The notes: generated from the letters alone by a model not told the origin. A stretch of 64,000 nucleotides of DNA from Sulfurospirillum multivorans DSM 12446 (GCF_000568815.1 NZ_CP007201.1:806001-870000), one strand, 5' to 3'. Positions 48,417-57,942 are shown, counted from the stretch's first letter. Program-made: numbers and translations.

Positions 48417-50350
48417 CCAATCGAAGCGCCACTTTGACGAGGACGTTCTGGGCGAACCAAACAGAGTCCCTCTTTGTCTTTTGCCGCAAGCAACATACCT
48501 TGGCTGAGCAATCCTTTGATCGTGGCAGGTTTGAGGTTGGCAACGACACACACTTGGGTGTTGATAAGCTCTTCAGGCGTGTAATACTCACGAATCCCTG
48601 CGACAATTTGTCGTGGTTCTGCTTCGCCAAGATCGACTTTAAGTTTCAAAAGACGATCACTTCCTTCTAAAATGCTCGCCTCCAAAATCGTTCCCACTTT
48701 CAAAGCGGTTTCAAAAAATTGGTCAATCGTAATGATCGACTCTATCTTCGTCTCTTTCTTCTCTTTCTTGGCAGGTTGTGGTGCGACCACGGCTTCAGGA
48801 GCCACAGGTTGTGCCATCAACTCCTCTTCAATACGAGGGAAGAGCGGTGGTACTTTTTCAATCGTAAATTCATCTAAAAAGGTTTTACGCACAACGATTG
48901 TGTCATAGGTTGCCGTGTTGATCTCAAAGCCCATCGCTTTGGCGATCGTGACAGTCGTTTTGGGCATAACAGGGTGCAAAAGTATGGAAACACGCGCTAA
49001 GATGTTGGAAACAAGTGCTACGAGTGCGAGTGCTTGCTCTGTTTTTCCCTCTTTGATTTTCACCCACGGCTCATGCACGGTAATCGCTTGGTTAGCAATA
49101 CTAAGCACTTTCCAAAGCTCTTCGAGGTAACGGTTCGTTTGAAGCTCTAAGAGGTTGTTTTCGACAGTTTTTAAGATTTCATCTACAGCACTTAGTTCGC
49201 TCTCATGAAAGGTCGTGACGTCTTTGGAGTTAATGACGCCATTGCTGTATTTGCCACTCATTCCGATGATGCGGTTGAGTAGGTTTCCAAGCTCATTGCC
49301 CAGATCGGAGTTGATGCGATCCATCAAGGCTTTTTGGCTAAAGTCACCGTCTTGACCGAAGGGCACTTCGCGAAGCATAAAGTATCTAAAATTTTCCAAC
49401 CCATACGCATCGGCAACCTCTTTAGGGTTAACGACATTGCCTTTACTTTTACTCATCTTCTCACCATTTCTCGTCCACCAACCGTGTGCGGCAACGTGTT
49501 TTGGAAGAGCCAAACCAAGGCTCATCAAAAATGCTGGCCAGTAGATGGCATGAAAGCGAAGAATGTCTTTGCCTACTAAATGAATCGTTGCTGGCCAAAA
49601 GTCCATATTTTTTTCATCGGTGCCATAACCAAGTGCGGTGGTGTAGTTTAAAAGAGCGTCCAACCATACGTACATGACGTGCTTGTCATCGTTCATGGAA
49701 GCTGGGAGTTTCACACCCCAATCAAAGCTGGTACGTGTGATGGAGAGATCACGAAGCCCTTGTTTAACAAAGCTAATGACTTCGTTTTTTTTGCCTTTTG
49801 GCAGGACACATTTTTCATCGTTGTTGTACCATTTGATGAGGTCTTCTTGGTATTTGGAGAGCTTAAAGAAGTAGCTCTCTTCTTTGACGAGACGTGTTAA
49901 TTTTCCACAATCAGGGCATTTGTCTTCATCCACCAGTTGGGTGTCGGTAAAGAAAGTCTCACAGCTGACACAGTAGTGTCCTTCGTATTCACCTTTATAG
50001 ATGTCACCTTTGTCAAACATCACTTGAAACGCTTTTTGAACACCTGTTTTATGTTCCGCGTCCGTTGTTCGGATAAATTTGTCGTAACTGATCTCAAACT
50101 CATCCCAAAGAGCACGAAATTTGCCACTGATTTCATCGGCATAGGCTTGCGGTGTTTTGTTGCGCAATTTCGCCGCTTCTTCGATCTTTTGACCGTGTTC
50201 ATCGGTTCCCGTTAAGAAAAACGTCTCATAGCCTTTTAAGCGGTAGTATCGAGCCATCGTATCGGCGATGATCGTTGTGTAAGCATGTCCGATATGCGGA
50301 ACATCGTTGACATAGTAAATTGGAGTGGTAATGTAGGCTTTTTGGGACAT
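48413..50350 (-). CDS. metG: methionyl-tRNA synthetase
   Basis: Protein of 645 aa. The class I signature is PHIGHAYTT (~20). The zinc knuckle is CVSCETFFTDTQ and CPDCGK (~125-145), and KMSKSKGNVV is at ~297. A C-terminal dimerisation/tRNA-binding domain (EMAP/Trbp111 type, ~545-645, FETALKVGTILEASILEGSDRLLKLKVDLG) is attached by a Pro/Ala/Lys linker. It charges both initiator and elongator tRNA-Met. Confidence 0.97.
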   Translation of the reverse strand: MSQKAYITTPIYYVNDVPHIGHAYTTIIADTMARYYRLKGYETFFLTGTDEHGQKIEEAAKLRNKTPQAYADEISGKFRALWDEFEISYDKFIRTTDAEHKTGVQKAFQVMFDKGDIYKGEYEGHYCVSCETFFTDTQLVDEDKCPDCGKLTRLVKEESYFFKLSKYQEDLIKWYNNDEKCVLPKGKKNEVISFVKQGLRDLSITRTSFDWGVKLPASMNDDKHVMYVWLDALLNYTTALGYGTDEKNMDFWPATIHLVGKDILRFHAIYWPAFLMSLGLALPKHVAAHGWWTRNGEKMSKSKGNVVNPKEVADAYGLENFRYFMLREVPFGQDGDFSQKALMDRINSDLGNELGNLLNRIIGMSGKYSNGVINSKDVTTFHESELSAVDEILKTVENNLLELQTNRYLEELWKVLSIANQAITVHEPWVKIKEGKTEQALALVALVSNILARVSILLHPVMPKTTVTIAKAMGFEINTATYDTIVVRKTFLDEFTIEKVPPLFPRIEEELMAQPVAPEAVVAPQPAKKEKKETKIESIITIDQFFETALKVGTILEASILEGSDRLLKLKVDLGEAEPRQIVAGIREYYTPEELINTQVCVVANLKPATIKGLLSQGMLLAAKDKEGLCLVRPERPRQSGASIG

Positions 50351-50383
50351 CGTTTTTCCTAGTTAAATTGATTCATTGTATTG

Positions 50384-50581
50384 TCAAAACTCAAATCCGC
50401 CACCGTGTCCTTTTGCCATACTTTCGTAAACGGCTTTGACATAGGTTTTGCGGGTTTCACACTCAAACATTTTTTCGCAGTCACTGCAGGTCACAAGATT
50501 TTTGCTCTGTTGACATGCTTGCAGTACGGCTTTTTTCTCTTGTAACTCTTGCTCGTAAATATCGCTTACTTCACTACTCAT
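50384..50581 (-). CDS. small cysteine-containing protein of unknown function
   Basis: Protein of 65 aa from ATG 50581 ([13 protein letters not shown]), overlapping the fbp stop by 8 nt; a longer start at 50596 is less likely. It is mostly helical with a cysteine cluster [15 protein letters not shown] (CxxC plus one more) and a Gly-rich end. This suggests metal binding or a redox role, unproven. The position between fbp and metG is conserved in Campylobacter as I recall. Confidence 0.75.
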   Translation of the reverse strand: MSSEVSDIYEQELQEKKAVLQACQQSKNLVTCSDCEKMFECETRKTYVKAVYESMAKGHGGGFEF

Positions 50582-51410
50582 AACACTTCCGAACACGTTC
50601 TATCTCTGTTGTCGAGCCAAAGAAACACGGTGTCGTGTCGTGTGGATGCGAAGGGGTGAGATCAAGCACTCTTCCTTTGCCATCGATCGCTTCGCCACCT
50701 GCTTTTTCGTACACAAACGCAAAAGGGAAGACTTCAAAAATCATGCGGAGTTTGCCTTTGGGCACATCGCTTGTTGCAGGGTAAGAGAAAAGTCCGCCAC
50801 CTTTGAGAAGAATTTGATGCAAGTCTGGCACCATTCCACCCGAATAGCGTAAACGATACCCATCGGCAAAGATCGCATCAATCAAGGCTTTATGTTTAGG
50901 TTCCCAACACATTTGGGTTGAACCTGGCGCATTGAGTTTGCCTTTTTCTTTCAGCTTGATTGTTTGAATGAAGACAAATTCACCGTTTTTATTGAGGCGG
51001 TACATCTTAACATCTTCTTCTGCGATCACAAGTTCAACGCGAGGTCCATAGACGACATAGACAGCTGCTTTGAGATTAGCGCCTGCATAGCCACCCTCGT
51101 AGATGCCGAAGATAGAACCCACACTCAGATTTACATCGATGAGGCTTGAACCATCCAGCGGATCGTACCCCACACCGTAAATGCCGTTTACATGTAAAGG
51201 TGTTTTGTCTGCTTTTTCTTCGCTGACGATCTCTTTGATCGAAGCAACTTTGGCAAACTCCTCTTCGATGATGAGATCACTTTTGATGTCCAGTTTGAGT
51301 TGTGTGTCGCCTGTAGAGTTGATGTTTTCAGAATAGCCCGTATCATCAAACTCAATGGCTTCTCGAATGCGTATGGCGGAACGTTTTATAGCTTCGTAAA
51401 TTTCTTGCAT
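50574..51410 (-). CDS. fbp: class I fructose-1,6-bisphosphatase
   Basis: Protein of 278 aa, shorter than E. coli Fbp (332). The metal/catalytic motif is [22 protein letters not shown] (~85-106), and the sugar-phosphate region includes [14 protein letters not shown] (~185) and [17 protein letters not shown] (~240). It performs the irreversible gluconeogenic step, as needed for growth on organic acids such as lactate. It carries one exact TTACATGTAA (LHVN at 51188). mobB lies 1 nt upstream. Confidence 0.95.
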   Translation of the reverse strand: MQEIYEAIKRSAIRIREAIEFDDTGYSENINSTGDTQLKLDIKSDLIIEEEFAKVASIKEIVSEEKADKTPLHVNGIYGVGYDPLDGSSLIDVNLSVGSIFGIYEGGYAGANLKAAVYVVYGPRVELVIAEEDVKMYRLNKNGEFVFIQTIKLKEKGKLNAPGSTQMCWEPKHKALIDAIFADGYRLRYSGGMVPDLHQILLKGGGLFSYPATSDVPKGKLRMIFEVFPFAFVYEKAGGEAIDGKGRVLDLTPSHPHDTTPCFFGSTTEIERVRKCYE

Positions 51411-51411
51411 G

Positions 51412-51909
51412 TTATTTCACTTTCTTAGCATTTTTGAGTATCCAAGCAACAACTTGCTCGGGGTTATTCAGATCTAAAATCGCAATATGGGAAGGGAGGT
51501 CATAATCACTTACATTGACACTCTCATCAATCGCAATGGCGTCAGAGCAGTCAAAATAGTCCACATCCAGTTTGTTACGAAAAATCGCAATGCGCGGAAG
51601 CGGTAGATTTTTAAGCCCTTCCACCAACAAGAAATCAAACGAACCAACCATATCAATGATCTCATCCAAACTTTTTTGATGTTTTGAAAAAAGTGTCGTG
51701 CGCGTTGGAGAGGTTATCACGACTTCAGCGCCCGTTTGCGAAAACTTCCAGCTATCTTTGCCTTCCACATCGAAGATCGCTTTATCACTTGGGTCATTTT
51801 TAATGATCGCAAGTGCATGTCCGTTTTTAAGAATGTTTGCCACCTTAAGGATCAGCGTTGTTTTGCCGCTATCCGAAGGTCCCGTAAATGCAACAGCCAA
51901 GGATTTCAT
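51412..51909 (-). CDS. mobB: molybdopterin-guanine dinucleotide biosynthesis protein MobB
   Basis: Protein of 165 aa. The P-loop is [13 protein letters not shown] (~8-20), with the GTPase-like segments [14 protein letters not shown] (~95) and [12 protein letters not shown] at the end. It assists attachment of GMP to the molybdenum cofactor for DMSO-reductase-type enzymes. A TATAAT -10 box on the reverse strand (51956-51951) lies 41 nt upstream. Confidence 0.92.
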   Translation of the reverse strand: MKSLAVAFTGPSDSGKTTLILKVANILKNGHALAIIKNDPSDKAIFDVEGKDSWKFSQTGAEVVITSPTRTTLFSKHQKSLDEIIDMVGSFDFLLVEGLKNLPLPRIAIFRNKLDVDYFDCSDAIAIDESVNVSDYDLPSHIAILDLNNPEQVVAWILKNAKKVK

Positions 51910-51950
51910 TTTTTCCTGCTTTTTATGTTATTATCGTGCTAATATAAAAA

Positions 51951-51956
51951 ATTATA
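51951..51956 (-). promoter_or_regulatory. -10 box for mobB operon
   Basis: Reverse-strand TATAAT at 51956-51951 sits in the 109-bp divergent region between mobB and a lipoprotein gene, inside AT-rich DNA. It would drive mobB, fbp and the genes beyond. Confidence 0.4.
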
Positions 51957-52018
51957 GCAAAAAAAGATTTAGCTTTTGATGAGTTGATCTGCGTGTGTGC
52001 TAAGTATGAGGAATGATA

Positions 52019-52495
52019 ATGCGATATATTTCAATGGTTTTAGTAGTGTTTTTACTCTCGGGGTGTGCTTCAAAATTGAGCGAAAATGAAAGCGAAAAGA
52101 CCTTGGATTATGGAATGGCAAACTCGAAAAAGATTGAAATTCAAAACTCTGAAACCTCTAAAACGTTCGTGCTTATCACCTATCTTAACCCCATTCAGCA
52201 CGAGCTTGTAACGCAAGAGAGCGAAAAATTTGTCGTAGGAACCTACAAAGCTACAGGCGATGGCGCCTTTGATAGAGTCACTCTTTCAAAGTTTAAAGTC
52301 AATGGAAGCGATGAAAATCTAAGTATCACACCTCTTTCTCAAGATGCTCCAATCCTCAAACTGATCTCCACGTCAAATGCTTGGACCAACTATGTGTTAA
52401 TCCAAGCGCCAAAGACAGAGGAGATCAAGATGGAGATTAGTTTCGAAAACGATCAGTCACAGAGGGTATCAACAACATTTCAAAAAGATTTTTAA
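52019..52495 (+). CDS. lipoprotein of unknown function
   Basis: Protein of 158 aa with a lipoprotein signal (lipobox LLSGC, ~Cys16). The mature part is beta-rich without recognised motifs. ATG 52019 is chosen because GAGGA (52008-52012) directly abuts the other ATG at 52013. The gene runs 59 nt into the 3' end of the convergent slt gene. The order mobB / lipoprotein / slt matches C. jejuni as I recall, so the small gene is real. Confidence 0.8.
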   Translation: MRYISMVLVVFLLSGCASKLSENESEKTLDYGMANSKKIEIQNSETSKTFVLITYLNPIQHELVTQESEKFVVGTYKATGDGAFDRVTLSKFKVNGSDENLSITPLSQDAPILKLISTSNAWTNYVLIQAPKTEEIKMEISFENDQSQRVSTTFQKDF

Positions 52496-54074
52496 TCGAA
52501 ACATCTTCGCCTAAAAGATGGCGGTACACGACATAATTTGCCAGTACTTTTTTGCCGTACTCTCGACTCTCTTCGTTGATCATGCTCTCCATACTTAAAA
52601 ACGGCTCATACTCACCGTGTGAAAATGCCCCTGCTTGTAGATGTTTTTTGGTAAATCCCATACCGCCATTGTAAGCGTAAGCGATAAAAAGCGGGTGCAT
52701 GAGATTTCTCTCTAGAAAATTGAGATGAAGATTGGCAAAGAGATAGGCAACGCGGTGATCAAACATGGACGAAATATCAAAATCTTCTAGTTTCTCTTTT
52801 TTAGCAATGTCACGCGCTACAAAAGGCATAAACTGCATCATTCCAAGCGCATACGACGTCGAGACAACCGAGGGAATAAAACGGCTCTCTTGACGCGCGA
52901 TGGAGAGCATCAACGCTTGGCGATGGATGGAATAACTTGCAATCTCGTCAGGGTAGGGAATCGGGAAGTAGTTTTTGGTATAACGTGTGGCTCTCTCCAT
53001 CAAGTAGCTATAATGCGGCAACGTATTGGCGTATTTGAAGCTTTGCGCCAAGGTTTCAACCTCTTGGGAGCTCATAGAATAGACTTTATTCATCACCTTA
53101 ATCCATGCGAATGGATCGCTGACATTGAACGTGGGATGTGTGCCTTCTAAAACAGGCGAGACGATGTTTTGTAAAGGGCGATCCAGTTGTTCATAGGCAT
53201 ACAGTGAGTAGAGGTTGATGTCGCCATCTTGCACAATGCGCTCTAACAAACGAGCATCTTTGGTGACTAAATATTGCCAAAAGAGAGCTTTGTCTTTCTC
53301 TTCACTCCTCGTAGAGCGCTCAGCCGAAAGTTCAAAAAATGCCAGTGCTTGCGCTTTTTCATCGTATTTAAGGGCATTGAGTCCCATATAAAAGAGTGCT
53401 TTGGCGTTTACATGTAAAGAAGGGCTTACATGTAAAAGGGATCGTTGCACATTGTCTAGTTTATCGTTTTGCACGACATTGTAAGCAAGATAATTAAACC
53501 TTGAAGAGGTTGCGAGCCGATCCATCTGCTCTTTGGGGATGATCTGTTGGTTAAAGATAGCCGCTTTATACGCGGTGATACTACCGTTAAAAAGGGTTAA
53601 AAAAGTGTTGATATCGCTGTTGAGGGTGGCTTCATAGACGTTGTCACTCTCCATCAACGTGATAAGATTGACCAGCTCTTTGTTATGGGTAATGCGAGGT
53701 TTGATGAACGGGAGTTGCCCTTTTGAAAGCGAGGTCACTTTAGCGATATTGATGCCAATGTTGAGGCATTCATCATCTTCTTTCATCAAAGCAGTGACAT
53801 CAAGATTAATACACTTAGAAATTTTTTTATACTCAAGATTATCCATTTTTTTAGCAAAAAGGTGAAAAAATCGAATGTTCATCGTATGCACCATCCCAAA
53901 GAGCGCTTTGGCTTCTTTGGGAGTGGTCTCATCGCGTTGTAAATATTCGTAGATGTAAAAATCTTTTGCAAGACTTTGTGGTTTGTCTTCAAAAAAGGCA
54001 AAATTCACAGGCTCAGTCGCCAACAAATCTATGCAAAGGCAAAAGAAAAGGGCTAAAAAAAGTCTATAAAGCAT
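52437..54074 (-). CDS. slt: soluble lytic murein transglycosylase
   Basis: Protein of 545 aa. A signal peptide (MLYRLFLALFFCLCIDLLA) is followed by a long alpha-helical superhelix domain (~30-370) and a C-terminal SLT domain (~385-530) with catalytic Glu in LSIARQESRFIPSVVS and ALGMMQFMPFVA. It is a periplasmic exolytic muramidase. The start is ATG 54074, overlapping the yggT stop. Two exact TTACATGTAA copies lie 18 nt apart (53408, 53426), encoding LHVSPSLHVN. Confidence 0.92.
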   Translation of the reverse strand: MLYRLFLALFFCLCIDLLATEPVNFAFFEDKPQSLAKDFYIYEYLQRDETTPKEAKALFGMVHTMNIRFFHLFAKKMDNLEYKKISKCINLDVTALMKEDDECLNIGINIAKVTSLSKGQLPFIKPRITHNKELVNLITLMESDNVYEATLNSDINTFLTLFNGSITAYKAAIFNQQIIPKEQMDRLATSSRFNYLAYNVVQNDKLDNVQRSLLHVSPSLHVNAKALFYMGLNALKYDEKAQALAFFELSAERSTRSEEKDKALFWQYLVTKDARLLERIVQDGDINLYSLYAYEQLDRPLQNIVSPVLEGTHPTFNVSDPFAWIKVMNKVYSMSSQEVETLAQSFKYANTLPHYSYLMERATRYTKNYFPIPYPDEIASYSIHRQALMLSIARQESRFIPSVVSTSYALGMMQFMPFVARDIAKKEKLEDFDISSMFDHRVAYLFANLHLNFLERNLMHPLFIAYAYNGGMGFTKKHLQAGAFSHGEYEPFLSMESMINEESREYGKKVLANYVVYRHLLGEDVSIKNLFEMLLIPSVTDRFRN

Positions 54075-54360
54075 TGGCAAGGGCAAACAGAAGTTTAACC
54101 GCAAAAAGATCGACAAATTGAAGTGTCAAGATCACGATCAATGGTGCAAGGTCGATGCCGCCAATAAGGGTTGGAACGAATTTACGAATAAACGCATAAA
54201 CAGGGTTGGTAAGCCGAAACAGAATCTGTACAATCGGATTGTACGGATCAGGACGCACAAAGGTAATAAGCGCTGCAATGATAACAACCCAAATATAAAT
54301 GTTAATGAGGGTGTGTAAAATATTGGCAAATGCTTCAATAAATGTTGATAAAACGATCAT
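54064..54360 (-). CDS. YggT family membrane protein
   Basis: Protein of 98 aa with two membrane segments (~12-35 and ~68-95) joined by the conserved RPDPYNPIVQILFRLTNPVYAFIRKFVP loop. The family is linked to turgor or membrane organisation, but the molecular role is unsettled. The start overlaps the gltX-like gene by 4 nt and the end overlaps slt by 11 nt. Confidence 0.9.
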   Translation of the reverse strand: MIVLSTFIEAFANILHTLINIYIWVVIIAALITFVRPDPYNPIVQILFRLTNPVYAFIRKFVPTLIGGIDLAPLIVILTLQFVDLFAVKLLFALANAL

Positions 54361-55532
54361 CTAACAATCTCCTTAAGGTAGTTTTTAATCAATGGATAGA
54401 TAAGGGCAAGATCAAGCCCCGTGTCAGCCCCTGTGAGCCAAAAACGAAGGGGTTTCAAAAACGGTTCGTCTTTGAGTCCACTTTTTTCTGCCAGATAGGC
54501 TTTAAATGCATCAAACGTCTCACAATAGGGCGCATGTAAAATGAGCTCTTGAAGTAGTTTACTCTCATTTTCAAACGTTGCATCAAACGCTTTTTGGGCA
54601 AAAAGGGCGTCTACTTTTTGTTTGATCTCATACGTGGTACTTGCTTCTTTGGTATACAGTTTAGCAAGTTTTCCAATATTTTCACAGGCGTACCCGATGC
54701 GTTTTGAAAGCTCCATATCGGGGATGCGTTTGATATGCTCACGATTGATAAAGCGGAGTTTTTCGATCTCAAAAGGCGCAGGTGATTGTGAAATTGTTTT
54801 GATGTCAAACCACGTAGTTGCCTCTTTAAGCGTGAAGATTTCCGTTGGTGTAGCGCTGCTTAAAAGGAGAAGATAATTCACAATCGCTTCAGGCATAAAC
54901 CCTTGGTCTAAAAGTCTCTTAACAGCGCTTTCATCCTCTTTGCATAGAAGGGAAGGCACATGCGTGTAGTGTATCGCTTGGTCATACCCTATCGATTTGC
55001 GGATATGTTCCTCTTTAAGCGCATTGTGTTCTTGTTCAACTTCCCGAATGATGGTGGTAACGCCTTGAAGCATATCGTCGCAGGCACAGGCGAACGTATA
55101 AGTCGGGTATTTGTCCGTGCGCATAATGACGAAGCTGTCACAGGTTTTCATACGAATAACAAAGGGTTTTGGAGTATTTAAAACCTCTTCAGGACTTAAA
55201 TGCTCGCAGGTACCATCACAAGGTGACTCCTCATCTTCATGCGGACAAAAGCAGATAAAGGCTTTTTTCGTATCCAAAAGCGTGGAGGCAAATTGGAGAT
55301 GGTATTTGAAGTTGCTACTTTGATAGTAAAGCTGTGCATATGAAATGCCAAAGAGTTCCAACATCTCTAAAATCTCTTGGTCTTTTCCTTCAATAGTGCG
55401 TGCTCTATCGCCATCTTCGATGCGCACAATGAGTGGCTCGCTCGCTTGTTGTGCGCAGATAGAATTCAGCAAGGCAATTCTGAGGTCATTGACGCTCATA
55501 TCGCCCGTGGGAGAAGGCGCAAATCTATACAT
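54357..55532 (-). CDS. glutamyl-tRNA synthetase paralog lacking ATP-binding signatures
   Basis: Protein of 391 aa, shorter than typical GluRS (440-490). It is clearly of the GltX family: it begins YRFAPSPTG, keeps RIEDGDRARTIEGK, FVIMRTDKYPTYTFACACDDMLQGVT, and ends with an anticodon-type helical domain. The HIGH motif, expected as HIGN/HIGG right after APSPTGxx, reads MSVND (55485-55499). The KMSKR/KLSKR loop is shortened to LLCKEDESAVKRLL (~54911-54950). Short deletions are also apparent around HEDEESPCDGTC and RMKTCDSFV. The frame is intact, with no stop or frameshift, and it is translated from an ATG overlapping the GlnRS stop. It probably cannot activate glutamate. It may be decaying or repurposed. 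Confidence 0.88.
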   Translation of the reverse strand: MYRFAPSPTGDMSVNDLRIALLNSICAQQASEPLIVRIEDGDRARTIEGKDQEILEMLELFGISYAQLYYQSSNFKYHLQFASTLLDTKKAFICFCPHEDEESPCDGTCEHLSPEEVLNTPKPFVIRMKTCDSFVIMRTDKYPTYTFACACDDMLQGVTTIIREVEQEHNALKEEHIRKSIGYDQAIHYTHVPSLLCKEDESAVKRLLDQGFMPEAIVNYLLLLSSATPTEIFTLKEATTWFDIKTISQSPAPFEIEKLRFINREHIKRIPDMELSKRIGYACENIGKLAKLYTKEASTTYEIKQKVDALFAQKAFDATFENESKLLQELILHAPYCETFDAFKAYLAEKSGLKDEPFLKPLRFWLTGADTGLDLALIYPLIKNYLKEIVR

Positions 55533-57777
55533 GCTTCAACTTCTCGCTCACAAGCTCATTGACCACCGTTGGGTTCGCTTTGCCACCACTGTTTTTAAGT
55601 ACTTGTCCCACAAAGAAGCCAAACAGATTCGTATTGCCTGCTTTAAACTTCGCCACATTGTCGGGGTTCTTTGCAATCACGTCATCAATAAAAGGCTGTA
55701 ATTTTTCAGGATCACTGATTTGGGTTAGTCCTTTGGCTTCAACGATTGCCGTTGGATTTTCACCTGTTTTTGCCATCTCTTCAAAGACTTGTTTCGCAAT
55801 TTTAGTGGAAATTGTTCCTTCATCAACCATCTTAACAAGTTCCGCTATTTGCTTTGCACAAAATTTTAATTCAGGTGTTTGTTTGAGCTCTCGTGCGACT
55901 TCGTTGGCGACGATGTTGGCGATGCTTACAGGGCTGTTTACATGTAAAAGTGTTTCCTCGTAAAAATGGGCTAGCCCAGCATCACGCGCCAAAATATTGG
56001 CTATTTCATGGTTAAGCCCAAGCTCTTTCGTGTAGGTATCAAAATGTGCCTGCTCCGATTCACTCATAGGGGCGACAACACCCTCAACGATAGAGGGCTT
56101 TTTAGCTTCAGGTCTTGGTGTAGATTGCGTTACTTCTGCCTTTTTAGCCCACGAGTCTTTGAGACCTACGATTTTATTAAAGACAGGCAAATCATCGGTG
56201 TAGTCAATCGGGTCAGCATAAAAATAGCCTTGTCTCTCAAATTGGAACCGAACATCGGGTTTTTCAGTGATGACAGCAGGTTCAACAAACGCATTTTTGA
56301 TGACATGTAAAGAATCAGGATTCAAATCTTCTAAGCCATCTGGTGCTTCGTTAGAATACAACCGCTCATACAGTCTGACTTCGACTTTTTTAGCATGTTT
56401 TGCACTGACCCAGTGAATGGCGCTTTTCGTTTTAATATTACTCGTGTCTTCGCCACTTTTTGAGTGAGGATGATACTCTGCTTTGAGTTCTATGATGGTA
56501 CCACTAGCATCTTTCACGACCTCTTTACATGTAAGAATATACGCATGTTTCAGACGCACGGATTGATCGGGTGTCAGACGGTAGTAATCTTGCGGAGGAT
56601 TTTCACTAAAGTCATCTCTCTCGATGTAAATTTCACGAGAGAAAGGAAGCTTACGTGAGCCCTCTTTGGGCACATCGTGTGGATAGTAAGAAGCGTCTAT
56701 CTCTTCTTCGCCCTCGTAGTTTTCGATGGTGACTTTAAGAGGGTCTAGGACACACATGACGCGTGGTACTTTGGTATTTAAATCATCTCGGATGCAAAAT
56801 TCAAGCTGTGCCACATCGACCATCGAGTTTGCTTTGGCGATGCCGATTTGATCGCAGAAGTTCAAGATGGATTCGGCTGTATAGCCTCTTCGTTTGTAGC
56901 CTGCGATGGTTGGAAGGCGCGGGTCATCCCAGCCATTGACATAATTGCCATTGACGAGTTCTAACAGTTTTCGTTTGCTCATCACCGTGTAGTTGATGCC
57001 CAGACGTGCAAACTCATGTTGGTAAGGACGAGGAGGGGTTAATTCTAGTGCGTCCAATACCCAGTCGTAAATATCACGGTTGTTTTCAAACTCAAGGGTA
57101 CAGATGGAGTGCGTTACGCCTTCGATGTAGTCGGACAAGCAGTGCGCAAAGTCATACATCGGGTAGATGCACCACTCATCTCCAGATCTGAAGTGATGGG
57201 CATGACGGATGCGATACAGTAGCGGATCGCGCATTTTCATATTCGCAGCACTCATATCGATTTTAGCGCGTAAAACGTGTTCACCATCTTTAAACTCACC
57301 CTTTTTCATACGCTCTAAAAGGTCTAAATTTTCTTCAATGCTACGTTCTGCAAATTGACTGCGGCGACCTGCTTCTTTGATCGTTCCACGGTATTCACGT
57401 ATCTCTTCTTCGTTCAAGCTATCCACATAGGCTTTGCCCATTGTGACAAGCGTCACAGCATACTCGTAAATTTTTGGGAAATAATCAGAAGCAAAGCGCA
57501 CGTGATCTGCCCAGTTAAACCCAAGCCATGTGACAGCATCTTTAAGCGCTTCAACGTATTTCATGTCTTCAGTCGTAGGATTAGTGTCATCCATTCGGAG
57601 GTTACAGTGCCCAGCATAATCGCGTGCAATGCCAAAATTGATACAGATAGATTTAGCATGTCCAATGTGCGGAAATCCATTAGGCTCTGGAGGAAATCTC
57701 GTAATGACTTCTTTATACTTTCCAGACTTTAAATCCTCTTCCACAATGGTGCGTAAAAAATCTTTGCTCTCACTCAT
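55525..57777 (-). CDS. glnS: glutaminyl-tRNA synthetase with C-terminal YqeY/GatB-type domain
   Basis: Protein of 750 aa versus ~550 for E. coli GlnRS. The catalytic part has FPPEPNGFPHIGHAKS (~27-42), LRMDDTNP, EFARLGINYTVMSKRKL (~270) and a beta-barrel anticodon region to ~555. A linker rich in Pro/Lys is followed at ~585-750 by a helical domain ending GGKANPTVVNELVSEKL, the tail found in YqeY and GatB. It directly makes Gln-tRNA-Gln. Most Campylobacterota, as I recall, lack GlnRS and use misacylation plus GatCAB. ATG 57777 is preferred over TTG 57786 because of AAAAGG at 57789-57794. Two exact TTACATGTAA copies are present. Confidence 0.93.
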   Translation of the reverse strand: MSESKDFLRTIVEEDLKSGKYKEVITRFPPEPNGFPHIGHAKSICINFGIARDYAGHCNLRMDDTNPTTEDMKYVEALKDAVTWLGFNWADHVRFASDYFPKIYEYAVTLVTMGKAYVDSLNEEEIREYRGTIKEAGRRSQFAERSIEENLDLLERMKKGEFKDGEHVLRAKIDMSAANMKMRDPLLYRIRHAHHFRSGDEWCIYPMYDFAHCLSDYIEGVTHSICTLEFENNRDIYDWVLDALELTPPRPYQHEFARLGINYTVMSKRKLLELVNGNYVNGWDDPRLPTIAGYKRRGYTAESILNFCDQIGIAKANSMVDVAQLEFCIRDDLNTKVPRVMCVLDPLKVTIENYEGEEEIDASYYPHDVPKEGSRKLPFSREIYIERDDFSENPPQDYYRLTPDQSVRLKHAYILTCKEVVKDASGTIIELKAEYHPHSKSGEDTSNIKTKSAIHWVSAKHAKKVEVRLYERLYSNEAPDGLEDLNPDSLHVIKNAFVEPAVITEKPDVRFQFERQGYFYADPIDYTDDLPVFNKIVGLKDSWAKKAEVTQSTPRPEAKKPSIVEGVVAPMSESEQAHFDTYTKELGLNHEIANILARDAGLAHFYEETLLHVNSPVSIANIVANEVARELKQTPELKFCAKQIAELVKMVDEGTISTKIAKQVFEEMAKTGENPTAIVEAKGLTQISDPEKLQPFIDDVIAKNPDNVAKFKAGNTNLFGFFVGQVLKNSGGKANPTVVNELVSEKLKHV

Positions 57778-57942
57778 CTTATTCAAACCTTTTTGATGTA
57801 AAACTCTTATATGATCTGTATTTTATCATGCTCTGCATTAATTAACCCAAAAGTGCATCCTAAAATGCTTTCTCACGCTCCTAAAGAATCTCTAATTCTT
57901 ATTTGGTTACGATAGGCTCAACCATAACATAAGGATGAGTCG

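Noticed and set aside
54357-55532. The gltX-like gene as a simple pseudogene
   Set aside because: No stop codon or frameshift is present, deletions are in multiples of three, and coupling to neighbours is intact. Decay is possible but not shown.
54357-55532. The gltX-like gene as Glu-Q-RS (YadB/GluQ)
   Set aside because: Glu-Q-RS lacks the anticodon domain but keeps HIGH and a zinc site. This protein keeps the C-terminal part and has lost HIGH.
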